NCBI RefSeq assembly: GCF_001552715.1
Contig: NZ_BCRS01000013.1
Span: forward strand, 1-61,220
DNA: 61,220 nucleotides
DNA from: Mycolicibacterium vaccae NBRC 14118 = CIP 105934
GTDB lineage: Bacteria > Actinomycetota > Actinomycetes > Mycobacteriales > Mycobacteriaceae
Reading direction: 5' to 3'
Position 1 is the first letter of the stretch, and each line of letters starts with the position of its first letter. Positions 25,785 to 37,501 of this stretch are shown one piece after another. Both the position numbers and the translations under genes were made by a program. The notes beneath the pieces were generated by a model. It was not told the DNA's origin, ran no database searches, and saw only the letters and a program-made list of their open reading frames with translations.

Positions 25785-25835
25785 GCTCCGACGGTAATGC
25801 CTGCCCTGTGGATCGAGGGTGCGATATGTCCTCGG

Positions 25836-25895
25836 CGAGCGTGCGTGATGTCGTGGATTTTCGCGGCGTGTCGGCCGCAGACACGCACGCTCGCG
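25836..25895 (-). repeat. 60-bp palindromic repeat, copy B
   Basis: Second copy of the element at 24189-24248, in opposite orientation. It shows the outer inverted arms CGAGCGTGCGTGA/TCACGCACGCTCG and a clear inner hairpin GTGTC-TGCGGCC-GACAC. It lies in the gap between menG (stop 25939) and the esterase (start 25784). Relative to the downstream gene it points the same way as copy A. Confidence 0.85.
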
Positions 25896-25938
25896 GGAAG
25901 GGGTGAGTGGGGACGGGGTGAGGGAAGGGGCGCGGGGG

Positions 25939-26625
25939 TCAGGATTTGGTGGCGGCGTGCAGGGCGACGATGCCGCCGGTCAGGTTGCGCCAGCGCACAT
26001 TCGACCAGCCGGCCGCCTCGATACGCTCGGCGAGCTCACGTTGGTCCGGCCAGGCCCGGATCGACTCCGCCAGATAGACGTACGCGTCCGGGTTGGACGA
26101 CACCGCCGTGGCCATCGCCGGCAGCGCCTTCATCAGGTACTCCTTGTACACCGTCGAGAACAACCCGTTGGTCGGCGTGGAGAACTCGCACACCACCAGC
26201 CGGCCGCCCGGCTTGGTCACCCGGGCCATTTCCCGCAGGCCCGCCGAATGGTCGACGACGTTGCGCAGACCGAAGCTGATCGTCACCGCGTCGAACACCG
26301 AGTCGGCGAACGGCAGCCGCGTCGCGTCCCCGGCCACCTTCGGCACGTCGCGCGAAGCCCCCGCGGCCAGCATGCCGACGGAGAAGTCGGCGGCCACACA
26401 CCACGCGCCCGAGGTGGCCAGCTCGACGGTGGACACCGCGGTCCCCGCGGCCAGATCCAGCACCTTGTCCGACCTACCGAGCCGCAACGCCTCCCGGGTG
26501 GCCCGCCGCCAGAACCGGTCCTGACCCAGCGAGAGCACCGTGTTGGTCAGGTCGTACCGGCGCGCGACCCCGTCGAACATCGACGCCACCTCATGGGGAT
26601 TCTTCTCCAGCGACGCGCGGTTCAC
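25939..26625 (-). CDS. menG: Demethylmenaquinone methyltransferase
   Basis: 228 residues from GTG 26625 ([20 protein letters not shown]), chosen because the orthologue Rv0558 begins at the same point; a longer frame to 26646 exists. UbiE-family hallmarks: [23 protein letters not shown]-binding [15 protein letters not shown], and the later [21 protein letters not shown]. It methylates demethylmenaquinone to menaquinone, one of the last steps of the pathway. Divergent from an SDR gene, 91 bases apart. Confidence 0.95.
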   Translation of the reverse strand: MNRASLEKNPHEVASMFDGVARRYDLTNTVLSLGQDRFWRRATREALRLGRSDKVLDLAAGTAVSTVELATSGAWCVAADFSVGMLAAGASRDVPKVAGDATRLPFADSVFDAVTISFGLRNVVDHSAGLREMARVTKPGGRLVVCEFSTPTNGLFSTVYKEYLMKALPAMATAVSSNPDAYVYLAESIRAWPDQRELAERIEAAGWSNVRWRNLTGGIVALHAATKS

Positions 26626-26716
26626 GCAGCCGAACGTATCAGGCACGCCGACGGCAACGAGCCGTGCGCTCGCCGCCTCAGGGAATGCTCAGCCCCCAGA
26701 GGGCATTGATCCCGCT

Positions 26717-27541
26717 ATGACCGAAAAAGTCTGGTTCATCACCGGCACCTCCCGCGGCTTCGGCCGGGAATGGGCCATCGCGGCCCTCGAACGCGGCGAC
26801 AAAGTGGCGGCCACCGCCCGCGACCTGTCCACCCTCGCCGACCTCACCACCAAATACGGTGACGCGCTGCTGCCCCTGCAGCTCGACGTCACCGACCGCG
26901 ACGCGGACTTCGCCGCCGTCGCGCAGGCCCACGACCACTTCGGCCGGCTCGACATCGTCGTCAACAACGCCGGCTACGGCCAGTTCGGGTTCATCGAGGA
27001 ACTCTCCGAGCAGGAGGCGCGCGACCAGCTTGAGACCAACGTCTTCGGCGCGCTGTGGATCACCCAGGCCGCGCTGCCCTATCTGCGGGCCCAGCGCAGC
27101 GGCCACATCGTCCAGGTGTCCTCGATCGGCGGCATCACCGCGTTCCCGAACGTCGGGATCTATCACGCGTCGAAGTGGGCGCTGGAGGGCTTCTCGCAGG
27201 CGCTGGCCCAGGAGGTCGCCGACTTCGGCGTGCACGTGACCCTGATCGAACCGGGCGGTTTCGACACCGACTGGGCCGGTTCGTCGGCCAGACACGCCAC
27301 CGAGCTGCCCGACTACGCCGACGCGCACCGCAGATCGCGGGAACAGCGCGCGTCCCGCAACGCCGAGCCCGGCGACCCGCACGCCTCGGCCTCCGCGATC
27401 CTCAAGGTCGTCGACGCGTCGCCGCCGCCGCTGCGGGTGTTCTTCGGAAAGGCCCCGCTGCAGCTGGCCAGGGCCGACTACGAGAACCGGCTCGCCACCT
27501 GGGAGCAGTGGCAGCCGGTGTCGATCGAAGCCCAGGGCTGA
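26717..27541 (+). CDS. Short-chain dehydrogenase/reductase
   Basis: 274 residues. Cofactor motif TGTSRGFG near residue 9, then NNAGYGQFG, Ser in QVSSIGG and YHASK as the catalytic pair. TARDLSTL after strand 2 suggests NADP(H). The C-terminal ~60 residues form the extension seen in the ketoreductase-like subgroup that often lies beside lipid genes. It starts divergently from menG, and a small membrane protein follows nine bases downstream. Confidence 0.9.
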   Translation: MTEKVWFITGTSRGFGREWAIAALERGDKVAATARDLSTLADLTTKYGDALLPLQLDVTDRDADFAAVAQAHDHFGRLDIVVNNAGYGQFGFIEELSEQEARDQLETNVFGALWITQAALPYLRAQRSGHIVQVSSIGGITAFPNVGIYHASKWALEGFSQALAQEVADFGVHVTLIEPGGFDTDWAGSSARHATELPDYADAHRRSREQRASRNAEPGDPHASASAILKVVDASPPPLRVFFGKAPLQLARADYENRLATWEQWQPVSIEAQG

Positions 27542-27549
27542 GGTCCGCG

Positions 27550-27735
27550 GTGAGCCGTCGTCTGCGCTCCGCGCGCACCCCGTTCTACGGGGCCGCGCTC
27601 TCGGGTGCGGCCCTGCTGTCCTGCGGGGTGGCCGCGTCGATCACGGTGACCTGGGTGGCGGCGTCGGTCTACGTCGCCGCGGCGATCGCGGCCGGGATCG
27701 GTGTCGGCATCACGATGCGCGACTCCTCGTCCTAG
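27550..27735 (+). CDS. Small two-helix membrane protein
   Basis: 61 residues from GTG 27550, nine bases after the SDR stop in the same direction. Two hydrophobic segments (FYGAALSGAALLSCGVAASI and VYVAAAIAAGIGVGITM) are joined by a short turn, with a basic N-terminus (SRRLRSAR). No known family. Probably co-transcribed with the SDR. Its position and hydrophobic pattern support it; no ribosome site stands out. Confidence 0.5.
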   Translation: MSRRLRSARTPFYGAALSGAALLSCGVAASITVTWVAASVYVAAAIAAGIGVGITMRDSSS

Positions 27736-27757
27736 CGACTCAGCTCGTCCCAGCCAC

Positions 27758-28591
27758 TCAGCCGAATTCGAGGAGCGTGTAGGCACCGCGGAAGTTCTTG
27801 GTGAGCTTGAGCTGCCAGAACGCCGGGAACACCCGCTCGAAGACGACGCCTCGGCCGCGGGGCATCGGCAGGTCGTGCACGGCCCGGATGCCCGGCACCG
27901 TGCGCGCGAGATCGGCCAGTTGCCCCGCCGACAGGCTGAACGGCATCGGCGGCACGCGGTAGCGCGCCGACGAGCGCACCCCCTTCGGCGCGAACTTCTT
28001 CACCAGCACCGGTGGCAGGTCGAAGATCATCTGGCCACCGGGGAACCGGCGCGCGCACGCGCGGATCAGATCCATCGACTCCTCGGGCTGCAGGTACATC
28101 AGCAGGCCTTCGGCGGTGATGAACACCCCGTGAGTGGTGTCGACCGCGTCCATCCAGCTGTAGTCGAGCGCCGACTGGGCGAGGGTGGTGATGCGCGGCG
28201 ACGACGGCAGCAACCGCTTGCGCAGCTCGATGATCGGCGGCAGATCCACGCTCAACCACCGGAACCTGGCATCGGGGATCGCGGCGTCGAGCCGCCAGAA
28301 GCTGGTCTGCAGACCCTCGGCCAGCGCGACGACGGTGGCCTCCGGATGCGCGGTCAGATACCTGGTCGCGGCCCGGTCGAACGCCAGCGACCGCAGCGCC
28401 ATCTCCTGGCCTTTGCGGCGGCCGAACTTGTCGAAGTCGAAGTCGATCGCGTCGGCCAGCTTGATCGCCATCGGGTCGTCGATGATGGCCTGCGGGTGCC
28501 CGGCCTGATAGGCCCGTCCGTTCAGGGTCAACAGCGCCGTCTCCGAGACTCCGGCCAGTGCGCTGGCATCGATCTTGCCGTCGGGATTCAC
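27758..28591 (-). CDS. Class I SAM methyltransferase, LCMT-like family
   Basis: 277 residues from GTG 28591 (VNPDGKIDASALAGVSETAL). Features of the leucine-carboxyl-methyltransferase-like group: early RRKGQEMALRSLAFDRAA, SAM loop VVALAEGLQTSFWRLD, acidic strand end FRWLSVDLPPIIELR, and ITAEGLLMYLQPEE. Related mycobacterial enzymes are often annotated as O-methyltransferases of polyketides or lipids; the target is unknown. The C-terminus (KLTKNFRGAYTLLEF) is longer and aromatic. It follows the oxidase-like operon on the same strand after 26 bases and may be part of it. Confidence 0.85.
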   Translation of the reverse strand: MNPDGKIDASALAGVSETALLTLNGRAYQAGHPQAIIDDPMAIKLADAIDFDFDKFGRRKGQEMALRSLAFDRAATRYLTAHPEATVVALAEGLQTSFWRLDAAIPDARFRWLSVDLPPIIELRKRLLPSSPRITTLAQSALDYSWMDAVDTTHGVFITAEGLLMYLQPEESMDLIRACARRFPGGQMIFDLPPVLVKKFAPKGVRSSARYRVPPMPFSLSAGQLADLARTVPGIRAVHDLPMPRGRGVVFERVFPAFWQLKLTKNFRGAYTLLEFG

Positions 28592-28617
28592 ACCGACAAA
28601 CTTACCCGCGACCGGCG

Positions 28618-28917
28618 TCAGACCAGGTAGATGGCGAAAACGGAGACGAACAGCGCGCCCAGCCAGACGTCGGCGGAGGCCTTGAGCCAGCGGGGAGCGG
28701 TACGCACCTCCATGAAGTTCCAGAGGATCAGCCGCACCTTGACCAGCGTGAGCACCAGCACCAGCGCGGTGATCGCGGTGCTCGCGTGCACGGTCCCGGT
28801 GAAATGAGCCGGCGCCAACCACCACGATCCGACGGTGATCGCGGTGAGCACCGCCCACGTCCAGGTCATCAGGCGGGTGGCGTTGTGCCGGATCCCGGTC
28901 GCGTCGGTCATGGTCAC
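28618..28917 (-). CDS. Cytochrome oxidase subunit IV (COX4_pro) family protein
   Basis: 99 residues with three hydrophobic helices (TWTWAVLTAITVGSWWLAP, TAITALVLVLTLVKVRLILW, DVWLGALFVSVFAIYLV). The VKVRLILWNFMEVR segment is characteristic of prokaryotic COX4/CyoD-like subunits. Start overlaps the COX3-like stop by four bases, so they are translationally coupled. No oxidase subunit I or II gene is in the window. Confidence 0.87.
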   Translation of the reverse strand: MTMTDATGIRHNATRLMTWTWAVLTAITVGSWWLAPAHFTGTVHASTAITALVLVLTLVKVRLILWNFMEVRTAPRWLKASADVWLGALFVSVFAIYLV

Positions 28918-29510
28918 CTCATCACGTAGAGCAGGCCGAAGATGATCACCCAGAGCAGATCGACCATGTGCCAGTACACCGCGCCGGTCTCGACCATCGA
29001 TGTCCTGCGGCGGAACGGGTTACGCAGTTCCCGCACCAGCACCCCGAGCACGATCAGCCCGATCAGCACATGGAGCAGGTGCACGCCGGTGAGCACGTAG
29101 TAGAACGCGAAGAACATCTCGGCGTTGGTGTGGCCCGCGGCGATCTTGCTGTACCACTCGTAGCCCTTGAGCACGATGAACAGCACTCCGAGAGAACCTG
29201 CGCCGTAGATGAACCTGACGGCCTGGTCGGGCCGGCCGCTGCGCGCCGACAACACGCCGCGGGCGATGAACCACGAACTGGTCAGCAGGACCACGGTGTT
29301 CAGCACGCCGATGTCGATGTCCAGATGCTGCTGCGCGGCCAGGAACTCGTCTGGGTTCATGGTGCGGTAGACCATGAAGACCACGAAGTAGCCGGAGAAG
29401 ATGACGAGGTCGCCGAGGACCATCACCCACATGTGCACGTCGCCGGGCAGGCGTCCGGCCGGCGACGGGGTCGCAGGCTTCGTCGTCGATACCGATTCCG
29501 ATGGTGTCAC
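28914..29510 (-). CDS. Cytochrome oxidase subunit III family protein (NorE-like)
   Basis: 198 residues from GTG 29510. Five membrane helices with the subunit III signature: DVHMWVMVLGDLVIFSGYF, FYYVLTGVHLLHVLIGLIVL, and the terminal ETGAVYWHMVDLLWVIIFGL. It is shorter than the classical seven-helix form, as in NorE proteins associated with nitric oxide reductase. Eight bases downstream of the second six-helix protein. Partner catalytic subunits are absent here. Confidence 0.9.
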   Translation of the reverse strand: MTPSESVSTTKPATPSPAGRLPGDVHMWVMVLGDLVIFSGYFVVFMVYRTMNPDEFLAAQQHLDIDIGVLNTVVLLTSSWFIARGVLSARSGRPDQAVRFIYGAGSLGVLFIVLKGYEWYSKIAAGHTNAEMFFAFYYVLTGVHLLHVLIGLIVLGVLVRELRNPFRRRTSMVETGAVYWHMVDLLWVIIFGLLYVMR

Positions 29511-29518
29511 AGCGGCTC

Positions 29519-30262
29519 TCAGTCCAGTCCCGGTGAATCGACGGGTTCGCTCATGGTGGCCTTGCGCAGCAGCACGATCAGCGCGCCGAGCCAGACGCTG
29601 AACACCACCACCGCCAACCAGAACGCCACGGACCCGTTCCAGGCGAACGGCCCGGAGTAGGCGACGAACATCTGCGTCGCGATGACTTCGGTGACGATCT
29701 GCCAGACACTCACGTAGGCAAACCATTTCGGGAAGATCTCGTTCTTGTCGTACAGGATCGCGATCGCGAACACCAGGTAGGCCACCGAGAAGCAGCCGAG
29801 CGACCCGTTGTAGGACAGCATGCCGAGGTCGTAGAGCATGCCGACCACCTGGGGGTCGCGGTCGGGCCGCAGCGCGGCCGTCAGGAAGCACACCGCGACC
29901 AGCAAGAAGCCGGGCAGCGCGCCCACCCCCATGCCGCCGAGGTAACCGTAGGCGAACACCTTGCCGACCGACATCCGCATCATGTGGTAGGCGACAAAGC
30001 CGTTGGTCACCGCGGCGCCGCCGAGCAGCACCAGCAGCAGGGTGAACCCGATCTGGATCGTCAGACCGTTGTCGACGAAGAACGCGACCTTGCCGGCGTC
30101 GGTGACATCGGGGCGCGGAGGCGGGGTGACCCGGGCCAGCACGCAGATGATGATGCCGAAGACCGCATACCAGGCCGGAAAGAACCAGCACACCAGGCGC
30201 ACATCGGGTTTGCCGCCGGGTGCGGCACCGTCGGTGGTCCGCGCAGGCGCCAGCAGGCTCAC
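29519..30262 (-). CDS. Six-helix membrane protein, paralogue of the next gene
   Basis: 247 residues from GTG 30262. Six predicted helices. It shares motifs in the same order with the 251-residue neighbour: FAYGYLGGMG, ALRPDRDPQVV, IFPKWFAYVSVW and SGPFAWNGSVAFW. No heme-ligand His pattern is obvious. Its GTGA start overlaps the upstream stop by four bases. It is part of a four-gene operon with COX3- and COX4-like subunits, so a role as membrane anchor or accessory subunit of an electron-transfer complex is plausible but unproven. Confidence 0.75.
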   Translation of the reverse strand: MSLLAPARTTDGAAPGGKPDVRLVCWFFPAWYAVFGIIICVLARVTPPPRPDVTDAGKVAFFVDNGLTIQIGFTLLLVLLGGAAVTNGFVAYHMMRMSVGKVFAYGYLGGMGVGALPGFLLVAVCFLTAALRPDRDPQVVGMLYDLGMLSYNGSLGCFSVAYLVFAIAILYDKNEIFPKWFAYVSVWQIVTEVIATQMFVAYSGPFAWNGSVAFWLAVVVFSVWLGALIVLLRKATMSEPVDSPGLD

Positions 30263-31014
30263 TGCGTGACACCCTCGTCGCGTGCCTGGGCGAGCACCGC
30301 GCGGCGCAACACGAAGAACATGACGACGACGAACACCGCGAACGCGCCGTTGCGCAGCCAGAACGACAGCAGACCGTCCCAGGCCAACGGTCCGCTCGTC
30401 ACCACCGCAGCCGCCGCGGCCGGCACCATCGCGATCCCGGTCGCCAGCGAGTAGTGGCCCACCCAGCGCGGGAAGACCGGATCGGGCCCACCGTCGAAGT
30501 AGACCGCGAGGGCGAGCAGCACGAACTGGGTGACGACCATGCCGACCGGGGCGATGAACACGATCCACGCCAGGTCGTTGAGCACCATGATCAGCTCGGG
30601 ATTGCGGGTCGGCCGGAACGCCGCGACCAGGAAGAAGATGTTCGACAGCGCGAAAGTGGTTGCGCCGCTGACGACTGCGGTCAGGTAACAGTAGGCGAAG
30701 ACGTGGCTCTGGGTCTTCATGCGTTTCATCTGCGCGACGATGACCATGAAGAACGGCAGGATCATGATGCCGCACAGGTTGAACGTCACCTGGCTGAACC
30801 GGATCCACGCGGTGTGGTCGGCGTAGAACCCGGCCACCTGCTCGGCCGACCACAGCGGCGACATCGGCGGCCGGAATCCGGGGAAGGCCAGGAACGCGAT
30901 CAGCAGGACCACCCCGACCACGGGCCCGGTCCACAGACTGACCCACTGCGCCTTGATGTTGCCCGCCTTCGGCAGGTCTTGCACCTGCTCCAGGATCTGC
31001 ACCATTACCTCCAT
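30259..31014 (-). CDS. Six-helix membrane protein, first gene of COX3/COX4-like operon
   Basis: 251 residues. Six helices, with RFSQVTFNLCGIMILPFF, VFAYCYLTAVVSGATTF, AFRPTRNPELI, FPRWVGHYSLATGI and SGPLAWDGLLSFW matching, in order, the downstream paralogue. Start at 31014 is preceded by a short leader; the 152-base gap to the divergent TetR gene contains a 10-bp perfect palindrome. Function unknown; the duplicated pair next to oxidase subunits suggests a heterodimer in the membrane. Confidence 0.75.
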   Translation of the reverse strand: MEVMVQILEQVQDLPKAGNIKAQWVSLWTGPVVGVVLLIAFLAFPGFRPPMSPLWSAEQVAGFYADHTAWIRFSQVTFNLCGIMILPFFMVIVAQMKRMKTQSHVFAYCYLTAVVSGATTFALSNIFFLVAAFRPTRNPELIMVLNDLAWIVFIAPVGMVVTQFVLLALAVYFDGGPDPVFPRWVGHYSLATGIAMVPAAAAAVVTSGPLAWDGLLSFWLRNGAFAVFVVVMFFVLRRAVLAQARDEGVTQ

Positions 31015-31140
31015 AAGTGACCACAGTCAGGTGAATCTCGAGCCGGATGCGATGTCACCAGATCGCGAAAGTGTCGCACTGCCTTGCATGGACGCTAGCG
31101 GCTGCCGGACCGTAAGGGAAGAACGATTTCTGATTTGAGT

Positions 31141-31150
31141 CAGTTAACTG
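31141..31150. promoter_or_regulatory. Candidate TetR operator palindrome
   Basis: CAGTTAACTG is a perfect 10-bp palindrome in the gap between the divergent TetR gene and the membrane operon, 16 bases before the TetR start and ~125 bases before the operon start. A single site of this kind would suit autoregulation; the assignment is positional. Confidence 0.45.
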
Positions 31151-31166
31151 GACGGTCGAGGGTACC

Positions 31167-31778
31167 GTGTGGGGCGTGCTGAAGACGGACAGGCCCGGGC
31201 GCGGCAGGAAGGGCCTGCAGACGCGCGAACGACTTCTCGGCGCGGCGATCGCGGAGTTCAAGCGCGGCGGGATGGCCGCAGCCGACATCGGGGCCATCGT
31301 GTCGGCGGCCGGGGTCGCACACGGCACCTTCTTCTTCCACTTCCCGACCAAAGAGCACGCCCTGATCGAACTGGAGGACCGTGAGCAGGACCGCATCGCC
31401 ACGGAGCTGACCCGGCGCTACCGGCACCCGCACGACGTCCGGACCACCTTCGCCGAGGCCGTCGGCGCACTCGAGCGCCTCGAAGCGAGGCTGGGCAACC
31501 GTCTGTTCAAAGACTTTCTCGCGCTGCACTTCTCCACCAGCCGATCGCCGTCCGAGACGTGGACCAGTCACCCCGCGATCGTCGCGGTGGTCGAGGATCT
31601 GCAGCGCGCCCAGCACCGCGGTGAGATCGCCGCGGAAGTCGACGTGATGCTCAACGGGGTGTCGTTCCTGGCCGGCCTCTACGCACTGATGATCACGCTT
31701 CCCGACGTCCCCGACATCCGCCGCCCCGTCCTCGACGAGTACCTGACCACCTACACGTACGGGCTGTGCACGAGATGA
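31167..31778 (+). CDS. TetR-family transcriptional regulator
   Basis: 203 residues from GTG 31167; GTG 31179 nearby is an alternative. N-terminal helix-turn-helix: TRERLLGAAIAEFKRGGMAA, then IVSAAGVAHGTFFFHFPTKE, the usual TetR recognition helix. The C-terminal ligand domain is diverse. It is divergent from the four-gene COX3/COX4-like operon and probably controls it. It converges on mgtA with seven bases between stops. Confidence 0.9.
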   Translation: MWGVLKTDRPGRGRKGLQTRERLLGAAIAEFKRGGMAAADIGAIVSAAGVAHGTFFFHFPTKEHALIELEDREQDRIATELTRRYRHPHDVRTTFAEAVGALERLEARLGNRLFKDFLALHFSTSRSPSETWTSHPAIVAVVEDLQRAQHRGEIAAEVDVMLNGVSFLAGLYALMITLPDVPDIRRPVLDEYLTTYTYGLCTR

Positions 31779-31785
31779 CCCGCCG

Positions 31786-32913
31786 TCACGCGGCGCGCAG
31801 GCTCCGGACACCCGCGACGGCCTCGTAGTGCCCGACCAGTTCCTCGCAGATCACCGGCCAGGTGCGGCCCAGCACGCTCCTGCGCGCGGCCACCGAGTAG
31901 CGGCGACGTTCGGCGATCAGGTGGTCGACCGACTCCGGGAGCCGCTCCTCGAACTCGGCGACCGGCAGCAGCAGCCCGGTGCGGTACGGGGCCACCAGAT
32001 CCCGCGGGCCACCGGCGTCGGGCGCGACGACCGGCAGACCCGAGGCCATCGCCTCCTGGACCGCCTGACAGAACGTCTCGTGCTCCCCGGGGTGGACGAA
32101 CACATCCATACCGGCGTACGCGGCCGCCAGCTCCCGCCCGTACAACGCTCCGGTGAAAACCGCTCGCGGCAGCGCTGATTCGAGCTTCGCACGGTCGACC
32201 CCGTCGCCGACCACCACCAGCTGGAGATCGTCGCGCGCGTGCAGCGGGGCCAGGCGCTCGACATGCTTCTCCGGGGCCAGCCTGCCGACGAACCCGACGA
32301 TCGGCTTCCCGTCCGGCGACCAGGACCGGCGCAGCCGCTCGTCACGCGTCGACGGCGCGAACCCCGTCACGTCCACCCCCCGCGCCCACCGGTGGACCCG
32401 CGGGACGCGGTGCACAGCAAGGCTTTCCATCGCCGCGGTGGACGGAGCCAGCGTGCGGTCGGCCTTGGCGTGCAGCCGACGGGTCCAGGCCCATGACGCC
32501 TGCGCGAGCACCCCGACACCGTAACTCTGCGCGAACCCCGCGACATCGGTCTGGAACACCGCCACCGTCGGGATGCCGAGCCGGCGCGCCGCGTGCACGC
32601 CGCCCCACCCGAGCAGCGCCGGTGAGGCCAGGTGCACGACATCCGGGCCGAAGCCCCGCAGCACCCCGACCATCCGCGGCCGCGGCACACCCAGCGGCAG
32701 CGAGGTGACCGCGGGGAACATCATCGCCGGCACCCGGTGCACCCGAACGCCGTCGTGCACCCTGTCGGCGGGCGGCTGACCACGCGGCGTGTCCGGGGCG
32801 ATCACCAGGACCTCGTGGCCCGTGCGACGCAGATGTTCGATCACGCGGAGCACCGAGTTGGTGACCCCGTTGACATTGGGCAGGAACGATTCGGCGACGA
32901 TGGCAACGCGCAC
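31786..32913 (-). CDS. mgtA: GDP-mannose-dependent alpha-mannosyltransferase
   Basis: 375 residues, orthologue of Rv0557 (MgtA, earlier called PimB). GT4 glycosyltransferase with two Rossmann lobes: N-terminal [19 protein letters not shown] and C-terminal [20 protein letters not shown], where the EX7E-type Glu binds the nucleotide sugar. It adds mannose to a glucuronic-acid-containing glycolipid in the lipomannan-related pathway of actinobacteria. It stands in the menaquinone block as in M. tuberculosis, but separated from menG by the oxidase-like operon. Confidence 0.93.
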   Translation of the reverse strand: MRVAIVAESFLPNVNGVTNSVLRVIEHLRRTGHEVLVIAPDTPRGQPPADRVHDGVRVHRVPAMMFPAVTSLPLGVPRPRMVGVLRGFGPDVVHLASPALLGWGGVHAARRLGIPTVAVFQTDVAGFAQSYGVGVLAQASWAWTRRLHAKADRTLAPSTAAMESLAVHRVPRVHRWARGVDVTGFAPSTRDERLRRSWSPDGKPIVGFVGRLAPEKHVERLAPLHARDDLQLVVVGDGVDRAKLESALPRAVFTGALYGRELAAAYAGMDVFVHPGEHETFCQAVQEAMASGLPVVAPDAGGPRDLVAPYRTGLLLPVAEFEERLPESVDHLIAERRRYSVAARRSVLGRTWPVICEELVGHYEAVAGVRSLRAA

Positions 32914-33677
32914 CCCCAGACCGTGACATCGCCACCTGACGGCGGGGTTGCGGCCAGGAAGATGTCACACGAATTGCCGGTGCGCGGGCAAAAGCCAGCC
33001 CCGGGCCGGGATCGCGACAAGGATGGAGTCATGCACTGGATTCGCCCCCTGGCCGTGCTCGGCACGTTCGGGTTGCTGACGACCGCGCTCGGATGCACCA
33101 CCGAGGTCAGCGGACAGGCCCGGATGGACGCGGCCGCGGCGCCACTGGCGCTCACCGAGGACGGCTTCGGCATCGTCGCGGGCTTCGACGACGCGCCCGC
33201 CAAGATCGAGATCTTCACCGAACCGCAGTGCATGCACTGCGGCGACCTGCAGTTCAACTACGGCGACCAGCTGGCCTACCACATCACCGTCGGGGCGCTG
33301 CAGGTCACGTACCGGCCGCTGACCTTCCTCGACCAGACCTACGACGGCTACTCCGCCGACGTCGCCAACGCGATGTTCCTGGCCGCCGACGCCGTCGACA
33401 ACTCCGCGGCCACCGGTACCCAGCTCCAGCGCTTCGTGCACGAACTGTGGGTGAACCAGCAACCCGGTGGGCCGTCGTTCACCGCCGACGAACTGCGTGG
33501 CATGGCCGCCGACGCCGGTATCCCCCACGCCGTCACCGACCACATCGTCGCGGGCGGCGAGGCCGTCGACATCGTCGAGATGGACGACACCAACTTTGAT
33601 CTGCTCTTCGACATCGACCGCGTCGACACCGGCACCCCGACGGTGTTCGACCTCAACGCCGAGGAAAAGCTCGACAT

Positions 33678-36667
<2,990 letters not shown>

Positions 36668-37420
36668 CTACTGGAGCGAATCGGGCGCGCTGACGCGCCC
36701 TGAGTGTCGCCTTCCGCGCCGGATTCGCTTGAGCGCGGCGTCCCAGAGCAGGCCGGTCGAGGCCGCCAGCGCCGCCGAGGTGGCCATCTCCCTGCCCATC
36801 AGCGCGGTCGCCAGCGCCTTGGTCGACGCCGATGCCTTCGACATGTGCCCGGAGTCGAACGGCGGCTGCGGGTCGTACTCAATCGCGAGCTGGATGGCCC
36901 TGGCCCGGGCTTCCCCGGCGATGCGCGCCGCCAGCCAGAGCCCCAGGTCGATACCGGCCGACACCCCGGCCGCGGTCACGGTCCTGTCGTCGGCGACCAC
37001 GATGCGCTGGTCGCCCACCGGCTGCGCGCCCAGGGTCTTGAGCACCGGCAGCGCCGCCCAGTGCGACGTGGCCCGCTTGCCGTCGAGCAGGCCCGCGGCG
37101 GCCAGTATCACCGATCCCGAGCACACCGACGTCGTCCACGTCGAACTCTGGTGTGCGCGGCGCAGCCAGTCGAGCACCTTCTCGTCGCGGGCGTGCTCCA
37201 TCGTCGCGAACCCGCCGGGGACCAGGATGATGTCCGGGGCCGGGGTCTCGTCGAAGGAGTGGGTGGCCCCGATGAGCAGCACGTGCGAATCGGCGGCGAT
37301 CGGGCCCGGCTCGTGCCACACGAACCGCACCTCGGCTTCAGGCAGCCAGCGCAGGCTCTCGTAGGGTCCGATGAAGTCCAGGGCGGTGAACCCCGGATAC
37401 AGCATGATGGCGACCTGCAC
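36668..37420 (-). CDS. DJ-1/PfpI family protein, isonitrile-hydratase-like
   Basis: 250 residues from GTG 37420, with GAGGGAG six bases upstream; an ATG at 37489 is in frame but lacks homology. The nucleophilic Cys100 is in TSVCSGSVILAAAGLLDGK and the conserved Glu21 in DFIGPYE. The HWAAL element resembles isonitrile hydratases. Related proteins hydrate isonitriles to formamides or act as amidases. It lies between menC and bpoC on the same strand, ten bases upstream of bpoC, apparently inserted in the operon. Confidence 0.88.
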   Translation of the reverse strand: MQVAIMLYPGFTALDFIGPYESLRWLPEAEVRFVWHEPGPIAADSHVLLIGATHSFDETPAPDIILVPGGFATMEHARDEKVLDWLRRAHQSSTWTTSVCSGSVILAAAGLLDGKRATSHWAALPVLKTLGAQPVGDQRIVVADDRTVTAAGVSAGIDLGLWLAARIAGEARARAIQLAIEYDPQPPFDSGHMSKASASTKALATALMGREMATSAALAASTGLLWDAALKRIRRGRRHSGRVSAPDSLQ

Positions 37421-37501
37421 GGTGGGCTCCCTCTGCGCTCGGGCGGATGCCCCCAGTCTCGGCGGCGCCGGCCGCTCCGTCCAGGGCATTCGTCCTGCAG
37501 A

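Noticed and set aside
31015..31166. A small gene between the TetR gene and the membrane operon
   Set aside because: Only short frames without ribosome sites; the gap is explained as a divergent promoter region.
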